NCBI RefSeq assembly: GCF_018320785.1
Contig: NC_054869.1
Span: 37,537,789-37,601,788, forward strand
From: Cheilinus undulatus
Lineage: Eukaryota; Chordata; Actinopteri; Labriformes; Labridae
DNA length: 64,000 nt
Direction of reading: 5' to 3'
Of this stretch, positions 12,477-38,900 are shown piece by piece (the first letter of the stretch is position 1; each line of letters starts with the position of its first letter). The translations under genes were made by a program, and so were the position numbers. The notes beneath the pieces are model-generated. The model was not told the DNA's origin. It saw only the letters and a list, made by a program, of their open reading frames with translations, and did not search any database.

Positions 12477-15136
12477 GTTTGTCATGCTGGTTCCGGCTTG
12501 GACAATGTAATGTCAAGGTCACCCCATTATGGAGGTCTGCAACAGATGAGCCCAAAACATCCCACAATTGAGGTTTGCAGCCAGATCCTCTTGGAGATAG
12601 GAATTTATTTTTTCGCCTAACACCTTTAGTACATAGTGAGTAAAAGTGTTTCTTGAACTCTTGTATTTATTGGGATTAAACTGTGCAATTTGTTTTTGCA
12701 AATGCTCATATTATGATAACAAAATTGTGATAACAGGGTGCAGTAATAGTTCTGCAGATTCCAATGACTTTATTTAAAAATCAAACTATATCCTAACCCA
12801 TTTCAATACAGCAGAAATTACAACTGAGAGATCCAATATTTGGTCATTTCTTGTTATAAATGGCCAAAAATGTCAGGCAAACTTCTTCCTCACTGTCTAA
12901 ATTGCAAAAATAATTCTTTGTGTTTCTGTAGAGTTTACACAGTGCTTTTAATCTGTCTTGTGTGGGAGCTTTGAATTAACGGTAATGTAATTGTTATGAT
13001 ACACATACTGTGAATAAGTACCAAAAAAAGTGAAAAGTATTCGAAAACTTTCTACAGATGAGTCACTAAGCTGACAGGAAAAAGATACATTTCAACCCTG
13101 CAGCATTTGGTAACAGATTGCTGTTGATGTCAATTTTCTTGTTTTAGTTCTTAGTTCCCTTTTTTGCCCAGGGTCTGCAGAAGCTCTCTGATAATCGCAA
13201 CTGGGTTTTGCTGAGTGGGGGAGGGAGGCCTGGTTGAAATATTGGATGAAGGAGAGGAAAGGGGATGGTAGGGTTTGAGAGCTGGAGGCACTATGGTATA
13301 GGAATGCAATGAGTGATGAGGTTACACCAGAAACTAATCAAAGTAATGGTGTGAATAAATTCTGAGTATTTTCAGTCCTGCTTGTCTCAAGTTGGCCTTT
13401 TTGAAGTTGTTTTGCTTTAGTTTCATTTGTAGAAGGGATGCATGCTGGATGTGTGCTCAGTTCGTGTAGGCATGCACATTGTGCGCATGCTTCATTTCAT
13501 CATTTTGAGGTGATATTATGAAGCATCAGTGAGTCTATGTAGAGACGATTGTTTCTCAAAGCGATCTTATGCCCTGATGCATGTGCACAGTGTTTCTTCT
13601 GTCTGCCTCTTATTCCCAGTCTGGTGTTGTGACTCATGTTTATGCTCTTGCTGTGTTTGTGATTTATCCTGCTGCCAGCTCTGGAGGAGGACGGCCCCAG
13701 CAGAAATCGATGATACCTTCAGACGCTTATTTATGGTTGCACCAAACCCAGACTGGAGGCTGGATGAGAAACAAGTCCCTCGCAGGAGAGGAAGATGGCA
13801 GGGGGTTGGGTTTATGGGTAACGAGAAGAGGGGGGTTGCTGAGGAAGGGGTGATAAGGATTGGGTAAGGGCCTCAGGGTGGGGCAGAGGACAAATGGTAC
13901 CAAACGCGTGGACAGATTTAAAGGTTCCAGAGACATGGTGATGGGTTTTTGATTCGATGCAACACCTTCTATCACAAGCTGTGAACCCACATGTGCATCA
14001 GTGGTTTACAGGTTGTTTAAAGCTATTTTTAGATTATGGTGAGCTGCAGACTGCAAACTAGCTTTATCTTCAGCCTGCAGAAGGTGCTCAAGTGTTACAA
14101 GGCTTTTATCCAGGCACTCTCTTGTTTTCATGCTGCCATAGGTCAGTCAGTCCATCTTTATTTGTATTTAGCCAATTCATAACACACAAAGAGCTGGTTT
14201 AGACTATACTCTTTATAATATTATTTACAGAGACCCAGCATTAGTCCACCATGAGCACAACACTAAACAATCAGGAAAGTTAATGTTGCGCCTATACCTG
14301 ACTACAAGCTACATCACTAAATGACATATTTGGATTGCTAATGCATGCTGCATGTGCTCATTTGTTAGAAAAATGGATTGAAGTACATTTACAATCATAG
14401 ATACTTGAAATCTCATGCTTTGACTTTGAAGCTGGGTTGTGTGAGGCACATATGCAGACAACCCTGAAATTTACTAGAAATTTTCAGGTTAGCCCACCTG
14501 GAAATTTTCCTGACTTTCTTGTTCACACTTGTCCCTCGCAGCGGGAAGTTTTCCTGCAGAGTTCCTGTCAGTCAGTGAAAGGATGGGATGGGGAAATACA
14601 AGAGTGCTAGAGTGCATGGAAATTTTAGGGTGAAAAACTCTGCTGTTAGCATCCACCCAGATGAAGTACATTTTCCAAGATCGTCTGTCTGCAGACCGGA
14701 GCTTTCAGACGCCACTCCTTGCAGACCACTACTGAGAGACAACAATCTGTCAGAACAAAAATATGCGCTACAACTTTCAAAATGATATCAGATTAAACCT
14801 CTGGTTTGGGTTAAAGTAAGGATTAGGATACCAAAAATTTAAAGTAACAAACCTAGCCCACAACACTTAATTACAAGATGTTTATCAAAGCAGAGTAAAC
14901 AGTCTGCCTACGGGACAAAAGCATGTCCTCCATGAAAACACTCTAATGCAGCTAAAGTAGCTAAGGCTAAAGCCAATGAAGCAGCTACACTAGCTACACA
15001 GATAAATAAGCTATGTATCTACTGAGCTAATTCTAACAAAGCTACATTAGCTACGTTGGCTATTTAAGCTACATAGGTAATGTAGCTAAATCTAAGACTA
15101 CCAAAGATACATTAGATATGTGGGTAACATAGCTGC
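12477..15136. other. Intergenic DNA, no confirmed exon
   Basis: Overlapping open frames at 13529-13867 show a hydrophobic Cys-rich start, then WRRTAPAEIDDTFRRLF. The segment could hold an upstream ghr exon, but I see no consistent signal peptide with splice sites. From about 14930 the DNA becomes rich in agcta words. Confidence 0.35.
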
Positions 15137-15856
15137 TAGGGCGGGAGAAAAAATCAATACAGCATAGTATCATGATATTTTGTCTGGTGATATAGTGTAT
15201 TGTCTTGTCCATCAAGTATCGTTCTTTTTTTTTTTTTTTTTTCAAATTAATCACTGATATAAACTGAAGTGAATGATAATAGAAAAATAAAATTGTTTGT
15301 CCAGTGAGGCTGGCAGAGGTGACAGTCATAGAGCAGGAGGAAGTTAGTACAACAAACATGGCAAGAACTAGGGGAAGGACATTAGGAATGCAAGTAGGGC
15401 ACAGTTAAGGTGGACATGACACATGAGGTTTGCAAGAAGTGCTACATGAAAATACTAGAAAAGCACTCGGAGAGTGCAGACCTCCGCCATTAGCCCTATC
15501 TCCCAATAGTACAGAATCTTTTTTAAAAAATTCCTGGATCCAGACACTGATCCGGATCACTCCGAAAATCTAAGTTCTTCCTTGTGCCATTTCTGCCATT
15601 TCCTGAAAATTTCGTCAAAATCCATCCATAACTTTAGGGTACCAGGGAGGTAAAAATACTGCGGAAATCACACAAACATGAGGGCAAGACTAATGCTAAA
15701 TCAGCCAAACAGTTCAAAAAAATGGTATAGATCGCAATATATTGTATCACAATACTCACTGTATTGCAAAATGCTTAAAATCACTGTAGTATCAAACAGT
15801 GACCAAAGGATCGTGATAATATTGTTTCGTGGGGATACTAGTGATTCCCACCCCTA
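15137..15856. mobile_element. Non-autonomous hAT element with nested repeat
   Basis: Ends TAGGGCGGGAG and, inverted, CCCACCCCTA. The flanks ATAGCTGC (15129-15136) and ATAGCTAC (15857-15864) match 7/8. The interior holds atcatgatattttgtctggt and the complementary-type gatcgtgataatattg, typical of fish hAT MITEs, plus a foreign segment at about 15455-15690. Confidence 0.82.
15455..15690 (+). repeat. Dispersed repeat (gagagtgcagacctccgcca family), copy 1
   Basis: Carries cggagagtgcagacctccgc, ctatctcccaatagtacaga and cctggatccagacactgatc. Copies 2 and 3 are at 60270-60425 and 61200-61325 on the opposite strand. Class not determined; probably a DNA-transposon end. Confidence 0.7.
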
Positions 15857-16784
15857 ATAGCTACCAACATAGCTATAGATAAAGCTAAAACAAATGAAGC
15901 TACATTAGCTACACATGCGATCATGCCATATTTACTAAAGCATTTTGGAAGTAGTTATGTTAACAGTGGCTCGCTTAGCTTTAGCTAAAGCTGACGTAGC
16001 TTCATTGCCTTATGATGTTATTGTATTCATATCTACGCATGGTAACGTTAATTACATAGCTAGTTAGCTATGTTAGCTTTAGCTAAAGATAAGGAAGCTA
16101 GAGAAAGCCTGGTACTGGTACGTTCCTTCTATTCTGACAGATGCAGTGTCCCACAGTAGTGGTCTGCAGTCTGAGATATGGGATCTAAAGCCAGACCCCT
16201 CTTAAATTTTCAGGAGTTTTGTACAAGTGTGAATAGCACTACAGTGTTTTCAAGCAAACACAATACAGCTGAAAATTACCAGATGTGCTTCATGTGTGAA
16301 AGCCAACTAACTACTTTTCCTGACAGCCCATGAAAAATTCCTGTACCAGGTTGGTGTGAGCCCACGAGTGGGACTGCATGAAATAATCAGGAGCTTGATG
16401 CTGAGACATAATGGAAATTGTCATTAAAAGACTAAAAGAATATGATCACAGCAAGCTTGCTAAAGAGCTGATTTATTTTTCCTAACAGTGTCAAATATAG
16501 TAGACTGCTTTTTAATAGTCATTAGTCAAAAGTTGGTGCCCTGTGGGCAGAGTAGACCAAAATGATCAATCAGTCAGATCAATCAGAAAGTCAATGGGGT
16601 TTGTCATGGCCCTTGTCTCTCTTTTACTCTTTGGGAATGAATGGAAGCTGTTGCTTCAGTTTTAAGCTGTTCAAAAATCTCCCCAATTGGAGCTATTACA
16701 TTTTTTCTTGTAACTATCAGCTTTGGTTTCTACTCTATGCTTCAGCAATATGATTCTAATTCTAAAGAGCAATATTTCTGAGGT

Positions 16785-16955
16785 GCAGATGCCTTGTGGT
16801 TACGTTGCGCCCCATGTGCCTGGGTGGCCAGGGTTGATGTCCGTCCTGTGAACTCTCACTGCTGCCATTCTCCGTCCGACATTCTCTCTTTTTGGTTCTA
16901 TCCACTGTCCTATCTTTTTCAAAAAAAGGCAAAAAGCCCCAAAAATAAGTCTTAA
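16785..16955 (+). repeat. tRNA-derived SINE copy
   Basis: A degraded tRNA-like head (ttgtggttacgttgcgcccc), then ctgccattctccgtccgaca and a tail with aaaggcaaaaagccccaaaa. That tail is characteristic of an abundant fish SINE. A reverse-orientation fragment of what looks like the same family lies at about 17020-17150. Confidence 0.6.
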
Positions 16956-17019
16956 AAGAATAATTTTCTTGATGCTAGTTTAGAACAATTAATATTCTAA
17001 AGTTTCATTTTGGACATTT

Positions 17020-17150
17020 TATTTCTTTATTGGGATTGGGCAGTGAATGGAGTTGGGAACTGGGAAGAGAGAGTGGGGAATGACATGTTAGAAAAGAAAC
17101 AAAGGCTAGACTTGAACAGTCCTTACATGGGGACTTCCTATTTTTAACAA
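17020..17150 (-). repeat. SINE fragment in reverse orientation, just upstream of the first recognised ghr exon
   Basis: Contains gggaatgacatg, ggctagacttgaacagtcct and acatggggac, which resemble the reverse complement of a fish tRNA-derived SINE. Diverged. Confidence 0.45.
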
Positions 17151-17596
17151 TGAAAGAGTGAAGATAATGTGAACAGTGGCGTAAATTGGCCAATGACAAA
17201 TTTGACAGCAGAATAAAAGAGGAGGAGGACAGCGGAATAATGTGACAGGTGAAAAGAACTTAAGAGACGAAGCGTGGTAAGAAGTGAAACTGGCTCTGAA
17301 ATGTGGTGAATTGATACACTAATCTTGTACTTGACCTTTGGGACTATTTTTTGGACTTTTTTCTTCATGGATAATATTTTAATTTTCTCTCTAGAGTATG
17401 TGCAATCAGATCTGAATTTCTAGCAATGCTCTAAAAAAACAAAATAGCTTTTTTTTAGCATAAAGACAAGTTGTCCAAAGCTTTTATTTTAGCAGTCATT
17501 ATCAAATGTGTAAGTAATTGATCAGTCCAGTGTAATCTTTGGTTTGTTCAGTTTCTTATCCTCACATTTCCTTGTCTTCCTCTTGCTTTCTTTCAG

Positions 17597-31374
<13,778 letters not shown>

Positions 31375-31800
31375 AATGACAATGCCGCTGACGGCCTTTA
31401 AGGTGTAAGTCTGTTTGACCGCAAGGTTCCCTGCATTCACAAACGCTTGTCTCTACCTGATTCTGCTGGAAACCAAAAAAAAACTTGCTGCACAGAATGT
31501 GGATGGAGAGTACAGGTGTTTTATTTCAGAGGGTGCTGAAAGGGAGATGTGACAAGCTGTATGAATGACTTTTTTTACTTCTGCTACATCAGTTAATTTG
31601 ACGCAGGGGTGGGACAGTAAACACCGCAAACCAAACGCACAGCTGGCTTTTTTGACAAATATAAGGCTTAGTCTGGGACAGTGATGAGTCAAAAACATTA
31701 GCCCAGAGCTTAACTGCCTTGGTTTGCAATTCTACTTTGGCTAATCATGTAACGCTTGTGTGAAGGCCCTAAGCAGACATGCATCCATACTTTTAATAAA
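31375..31800 (+). terminator. ghr 3' UTR start with nearest poly(A) signal
   Basis: The first AATAAA after the ghr stop is at 31795-31800, within ttttaataaactcc. It is a plausible early polyadenylation signal. Many further AATAAA hexamers occur downstream (for example near 40005), so the true 3' end may be several kilobases further on. Confidence 0.4.
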
Positions 31801-32407
31801 CTCCATTTTCTCATGATAACAAGTGAAGATTGATCTTAGGGCTGTTATGCCTTCATTAGAGATACAGGTCAGCAAACAGAGCTGGAAACTTGGCAGAAAT
31901 AGAGGGAGGCAACAGTCCTCATACATGGGACACACTGATGTAACCACTAGACTACCAGTGCCTCTCTTTTACATTATTAAAGGACTGATTTTTCTCATTA
32001 TCTTGACTTGAAAAAGCTAATTTTTTATTCTGATGGTTGGATACAATACTGGTGCAACACTGTTAAAAAAAGTGTCAAAGAGGAAAAAGTCACTCTAGTA
32101 AGTGTGCAGGTGTTACCTTTTCTTGTTCACCATACAGAACCTTTTGTCAGACTGCTCCCTACCCCCCTCCCCCTCTCGTCACCTCTACTCTGTTTTCACG
32201 CTCTCATGGAGAATCCGCCACATTGAGTGCCATCCAAAACCTTAGAGTGTGGAGTGAGATTGGGCTATAGAGATGCTGACTTAGGCTGGCCACACAATGG
32301 ACGATTTTCAAATCTTCAATGGTTTTAAAATCGTGGGGGACTGCAGACATGAGGACAGTGTCAAATGACTTTTCATCTTATAATAAGATGACTCAGCCAG
32401 ACTCTAA

Positions 32408-33051
32408 GGGCGCATTCACACTGGTGCTGTTTGGACCGCTTTAAACGAACTTTGGTCAAGTTTCCCAGATAGTCCGGTTTGTTTGTAGTGGTGTGAAAAT
32501 TCACACCAACTCTGGTATGGAATAGACAAGCAGACTCTGGTCCACATAAAACAGGGATCTCAGTTCACTCACAAATGAACCCTGGTGTGGTTCGTTTGAG
32601 GTGCGAACGCACAGTGGACCAACTTATGGACCAAAGGCATGAAGTGGCATAAGGCATAATGGTGTACGGATTCAGATATGTGATTTGATACACTCAAATA
32701 CACTTCACTTGGCGTCCGTATAGCCATAGCAACATGTCGTAGTCTCTCACTCACATGTTGGTTGCCTTTTTCTTTGGTGTAGATTTATTCATTTCATGTA
32801 AAAATGTGTTTTTTTCATTGTTTATGAGGAATAAAAGACCAGGAGAAGGAGATGGATTTCCGGTTTCTTCTTCTTCTACGTCTCCTTTTCTTCTTCACCA
32901 CTCTTTGTGAGCATCACCAAAAACGTATGGTTTGATTTGTTTGATCAAGGGCTATGTGAATGTGAACCAAACCATAGGAAAGTGAAATAATGTTGCAATT
33001 TGAGTTCTGAACTGAACAGAGTCTCCCAGACTATCAGGTGTGAAAACGACC
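32408..33051. mobile_element. PIF/Harbinger-type MITE with TAA target duplication
   Basis: Ends GGGCGCATTCACACTGGTG and, inverted, CAGGTGTGAAAACGACC. TAA on both sides (32405-32407 and 33052-33054). Non-coding, 644 bp. Its interior, rich in ttggaccg, gaacca and tggttcgtttgag, is typical of fish Harbinger MITEs. Its end (GGGCGC..TCACACT) is shared with the 9453-10152 element. Confidence 0.82.
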
Positions 33052-33054
33052 TAA

Positions 33055-35027
33055 GACCACTGACACCACACACCTGATGAACTCCCAGCGGCCTTGTGTG
33101 TTCATGTGACTTCAGAAGAATGACAAACATGTTTGTCCATCCATACCCTCATCTTGCTGTTCCTCCACCACAGGCTGTCTTGGCATGTGCTACAGGTGCA
33201 GCAAAAATCATAAAACATGAAAAGAATCAGGATGAAATCCTTTCTCGGTAAAGGTATAGTTGTATTAATGCTTGTCAGCTGCAAGAGTATGTATGATCCA
33301 GTTTGTCGCTGCTACCTGGTCTGTTAGCTCTCACTGGTTGTTTTTGGCATTAAATCGGAGGCACTACGACCTAGAATCGTAAATATTAAACATGTTTGAT
33401 ATTTGAAATTCAGGGTCTGGGAGGCTACGACGCTATTTGAAGCAGTAAACCAATCATGTTGACACAAGAGAATTATACAGACAAATAGTGGTTTGTGACT
33501 AGGCTTTACATGAGATAAGCCTCCACAACCGTCAGGGGAGGCAAGATTTCTTGCCTCAAATTGAGCTTAAAATCCAGCATGTGTGGCCAGCCTTACTGAA
33601 CAGGTATAACAGGTTTCCGTGTTCATCGTAGAGACAATCTCTATGTTAAAGTTCCACATTATCCATTCATCCATTAACAAAGTTTGAAAAAGTATTATAC
33701 AGAAATTATGCACAAATGCAGCTCCCCATTACATTTCAGGAAGTTTTAGGGGCTTTGTGAAAATGTGAATAGGGTTTATGTTTTTTTTGGAGGGGCTTTT
33801 TCAACTCTGGGAGTATGAGATTAATTGGTCTATATCTCAAGAAAACAACCAGGGATTAGTCATTACATGGAAAAAGTAAATAAAATGTAAGGATGCATGT
33901 TTGCTTTGGGCTTCTGTAGCGCGGAGCAATGATGTGTTGAAGTCTTAATCTGGCTGAGAGAAGACAAGCACATTGTAGTCATGTTTTTCGCATCCAGACA
34001 AGACAAAAGCATAGCTGTCCATTGCTAATATTTTATAAAAACAGTTTTTAATTTTTTTTTCCTCGATTCATTGTGCCATTTTATTAGTCATTCATTAGAG
34101 ATGTATATTTTTATACAAAAATGCATTAGCTTACAGGAAAATCAATCTTTAAGTTTAAAATGGGAACTATGCAGTTTAACAATGCATTCCTGGCCTCTTT
34201 TTGTTTAATGGTTATGCTTTTCATGTTATAATTATTGAAAATTGGCCAAACTTGAATTAAATATGTCAAGATATTTTCACTACAGCCACAGAATATGTAA
34301 TTAGAAAAAACTTGATATGATTGATTAGAATTATAAAAGATGTTGGAAAATAAACTAATACACCAACATGACAAACAAAAGGGAGACAAACATTCCTGCA
34401 GTGAAATATCAATCAGTATGTTAAAGCATGAATCTTTATTTCAACAGGGCTTTATTTATTTTGACATGAGAACTGAGAACTTGTCACTCACTCACAGAAA
34501 CAGGAATGAGTTCCTCACATTAACTCAGAGCTGGGAGTACAAACTGTTCAATAGAACGCTCAGTGCCTTGCTCAAGGGCACAATTATGCCGTTTTTCGGC
34601 TAGCAGGATCATAGGGACACACCCAGCCAGCAGGTATCACATTTCATCCTTTGACAGCAGCCAAGGCTCACCTTTGAAACCAGCAGTCGGTCATTATCTG
34701 TCATTGGAACAGGAAACTTCAGACTCTAGCGTTCAGCGTTTGGAGATGCATTCTTCTCATGTTTCACTGTTTTTGCAGCAGCAACTAGAACAAGTTAAGA
34801 ACCTGTGAAAGTATTTAGATAGCTTTTATTTTATCTGCCAAGTACAACATGTTAACAACCTGTGCCTATGATTCTGTGAAAGGATCATAAATTATTTGCT
34901 TCACTATGCTCACATATCAAGGATAAAGTGCATTTATGTATCCTTTAGGTAGACTGGTGTTAAGTGCGTTGATTTACTGATTGAACACCAAAACATGTGC
35001 ATGTATACACTCTCAGTACATGATTAT
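33055..35027. other. Intergenic DNA, no gene seen
   Basis: Mostly unrecognised AT-rich DNA. Around 34555-34720, cagtgccttgctcaagggca and nearby sequence suggest a diverged dispersed repeat. Confidence 0.35.
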
Positions 35028-35930
35028 ACACCCAATGACCACTATATTAGGTATATCTGGTCAACTGCTCATTGATGCAAATACCTACTCAGCCAATCAC
35101 ATGGCAGTAACCGATTCATTTACGCATATGGTCAAGGCAAGCAGCTGGAACCAAGCATCAGAATGGGGTCAGAAGGGACTTTGGATGTGGCATGCTTGTG
35201 GTGCCAGACAGGCACCATCAGACCTGCCTAGGTAGAGTTGATAAGTAGGAAATGAGTGCTGCAGTGATGATGTATTTTTTTAGGTGCGGCCGTTAGCATC
35301 GGCTACGTTATTTTTCAGTGGGTTTATGGGCTATTGCTGAAAATAAGCTCTATGATGAAACAAGTTTTGAACAGCTTTTTTTTCTGCGGAATACAGGCCT
35401 TAGAAAGTCATTACTGCTGCTGTAATGATGATTTAAGATGCTGTGGGAGGAAAAAATGCCCCAAAGTTGAGGATTCTGCTTGTAGTTCTGTGGTCCATCC
35501 GATCGGTCAGGAGCAGCTGGTCGGGCTGTGGCTGGGTCATAAACCTACAATCAAATAGGCTCCAACTGCATATCGGATGCCACTGCTGTGAGCTAAGAAC
35601 AGCAAACTGAGGCTCACCAAAATTGGACAATATAAAATCAGAAAAATGTCCCCTGGTTGGATTTCTGCTGCAACATTGGAATGGAAAGGTAAGAATTTGG
35701 TGTAAACAACATGGAAACCTGCCAGGCCACCAACAATGATGACACATTCAAAGTCACTTAAATGACCTTTCTTCCCCAACCTTTTGCTCGGTTTGAACTT
35801 CAGCTGATCATTTTGATGATGTCTACATGCCTAAATGTTTGGGTTGCTGCCAAGTGATGGCTGATGAGGCACTTGCATTCATGAGCAGTTTAACGAGTGT
35901 ACCTAATGAAGTGGTCAGTGAGAGTATTCA
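35028..35930. mobile_element. Long-inverted-repeat Tc1-like derivative
   Basis: The left arm has accactatattaggtatatc, gccaatcacatggcagtaac and gaatggggtcagaagggact. The right arm repeats them inverted (gtacctaatgaagtggtcag, and minus MGKKGHLSDFE). Both arms therefore carry the start of the same transposase-derived region. The centre does not match a full transposase, so it is a fold-back derivative. Confidence 0.7.
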
Positions 35931-38900
35931 TTCAAACTGAATCAAGCCTTCCCAACAGTCATAAAAAAATTTGGCGCTTGTCTGAGAAAAAGGCTTGGGT
36001 GAAAATTTACTGAGACCAACAAAATGTAGTTCACACATTTCTGATCATGCTCATAAAACTGATCATGAATCTCAAACGAAATTTGATGATCAGAGAATTT
36101 TTCTGAAAGTTTTGAGTTATTCCCCTATTATTTCTTTTAATAAGTAAAATAAGAACACTACTGAGGCATAATATGTTGCTCTATCGCTCATTTAGACACA
36201 TTACCTAGAAATATATTCTCCACTGTGGTTCATTGATGGCTACAATGGCCTGTGTGGGTGAGGAAAAATTCTTTTTTAGTGTGTGCTTTCTTCTACATTC
36301 TCTGAAACCTATAGAAATAATTTGACAATATGCCTGTGGCAAACACAGCAGCATGGCATACTACAAACAATAAGCTATCTAAACATAGGTCAATAGAGGT
36401 TTTGTTGTATAACACTCATTGCATTTTCAATTTCAGCATGTCTATGGGTGAGTTGGACGCACTATTGTTGTACAGCATGTAATCTCTAAGAGGGCCTGTC
36501 TCAGTGTAAACAAAACATCCCCCACGGTGAAAAGGAAACATCCTGCCTTTAAATTGTGATCTTTTTATGAACCATCCTTGAGAAAAGCATGTTTGGAAAG
36601 AGAAGGGGTTTTATGTTAGACAATCTCACAATGTAGAGAGACAAACAAGAGCCATAAGGTGAGAATTCTTTAAAATGTGAATATGATAAATATGTGCCAT
36701 TTCTCTCTTGTCTTTCTCCTGAAACAAGCTCAGTGTTCTGTCTTTGCTGCCTTGTGCTGATGATACCAGCAAGTTGATGCTGTTGCAAAATGTCTTAATA
36801 TATAACTAGTGCTGTAAGATCACAGGTATATATATATATATTTTTATGTCATTAATGTTACTAATCACACTATATTGCTGCTCGGTACTTGTAATTTTTC
36901 CTGCATTCAGCTGTACTGTGATGGGAAGGGATTTTAAGAGAAAGTGTTTGATTTTCTGATATTTCAAAAGTGGAGGGATGAGATGGTTTGATTTGGTTCA
37001 GCTATCAGTAGCAATTCAAGCTGCAACAATGTCACTATTCTCAAACTGTACAGTGTTTACACCCATCCAAAGATGCCAAGAAGTGCTTACTGTAAATATG
37101 AAGGAAAATCAGATATTGGTTAAAGCACTGTCAAGGTTCTGTTTTTAGTTGTACGGAGTGCCTAAAAGGACGTGGGTGGAAAAAGTTGAGTTTCAGGTCT
37201 GTAAAAAAAACAATTTTGTGCACACAAGCAGTTGTTCCATGAGCATGGGAAAGTTCACCATGCTCACTTATGTTGTTTTGTTTGGGTAAAAAATGGTTCA
37301 TGGTGCTCACATGAAAGTTCACTCTAACACTTTAACGTTTTTTTTTCAGCTGTACACTGAGGTGTTAGAGTGAACTTTGATAAAACACATCAATGCTGGT
37401 GTTATTTCTGACATTTACACCAAACTGATAAAAATCTGCATTTTACGGCTTTTAATTAGCTCGAATGGGCATCTGCTTTGAAAAATCTTTTATGAAAAGG
37501 CTTGGTTTATGTGACGCAAAAACCTAAGGCACAAACTCTGTATAACAGGAAGAATGTTACCGCTTCTATCCATCTTTGCCAATCAGATACCACTCCCATC
37601 CTCTCCTGCCTGCACTGCATTGCTTCAGCTCCGAGAGCTCTGGCTGTAGTAACGGCAGTGCTGGAGCAGACGGCCCAAACAGGACCACCATGGTCCGCCA
37701 CCACTCCACAGCCTGCTTCAGGGGACTCTGGAGGGTAAAATTCCTTCGCCCTAAAGATCACCATGAGGCAGCAGTGCTGCAGGACTCTGTCACTTTCTAG
37801 CAAAGAGAGTCCCTGTCAAATACTCCTTATCTAGAAAATTCCATCCTTAAGTAAAAAGAAACAAAAACACGTCTCTATCCCATCCCTCCTTCAAGTACCA
37901 AACTGCTCACTTTCTGTGCATTTTTTTAAATCCTGAAGTGGGCGGAGTTAGCTCTGAGCTGGGGGTTCACTTAAACTTTAGACTTGGGGTAACTTAGTAT
38001 TGGACCAAAACCTTGTATCTTCATTTTCCATTGTTTCATTTTATTTTTTTTTACATAAATCAGTGCTACTGGCCACCCTACATCTGCCAGTGGGTTTTAA
38101 ACAGTGCACACCCATGAAACGTGTAAGATAAAAAGCTAACTTTCACCATTCAGTGTTAAATTAATTGAAGTATACAGTATTTTTTTCATTCCCTGAAAAG
38201 TGCTGGTTTTGGAGATACAAGGGTTATGCCCAACACAAGCGATATTTATGATGTAAACTCTTCTGGGCACAGACAGACAACTATAACAAAACAGCTAAGC
38301 TAAGGATGGACAAGGCAGCAACGAAGGAAATGTAGAGGTCTGTTTGAGACAGTGACCTCTAGTGGATTAATTTTTTAACAATCATCTCAACGTCACTAAT
38401 GCACACGAGTATGCAGGCAGCAACAGCTATACTGCATAAAATCTGTTTTCGTATGTAAAAGACGCACAGATAAGCCTTAAGACTGTATTTCCATTATAAC
38501 AACTGCTGTCTGCAAGCTTTGACAGTCAAACTGGAACCTTCAATAACCAGTGGATGATATAACAAAGATATGGTCTATGTGCATTTACGGCCTATGGTGA
38601 AAATGCAATACTGTGTTAAGAGCATGTAACACTTTCTTGTGAGCATGGTTAGCACCAGAGAAGCATTTTTTCACTCCACGTCCCTTTAAAGGCTCCATAC
38701 TGGTTGTACTGTTGTGATTGTGAGTATGTGCAAACTGGAATATGCAATTTAATTATGAAATAAGTTGGATAAAGTTAAACCAACATGTTTTTCTAGGGTT
38801 GCAGTGAGGGAAATAAATTAGGTGGTGCTTTATTTTTTATTTTTTGTTCCTGCTTACTGTATATCTGTTTACTGCATTGTGTTTTCAAATGTTCTGTCTG

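Larger units (their letters stand above)
14930..16105. repeat. Degenerate AGCTA-rich repeat tract, interrupted by an hAT element
   Basis: Variants of gctaaagctacattagctac occur on both sides of the 15137-15856 insertion. It is an old satellite-like tract with unit length varying around 9-20 nt. Confidence 0.65.

Noticed and set aside
12174..12485. Overlapping open frames of 70-170 residues on both strands
   Set aside because: They coincide with the LINE-2 3' end, which is non-coding in that region.
13529..13867. Possible ghr signal-peptide exon or separate gene (two overlapping frames)
   Set aside because: The Leu/Cys-rich start is suggestive, but there is no donor in a phase that joins to 17597, and the downstream text is low in conserved features.
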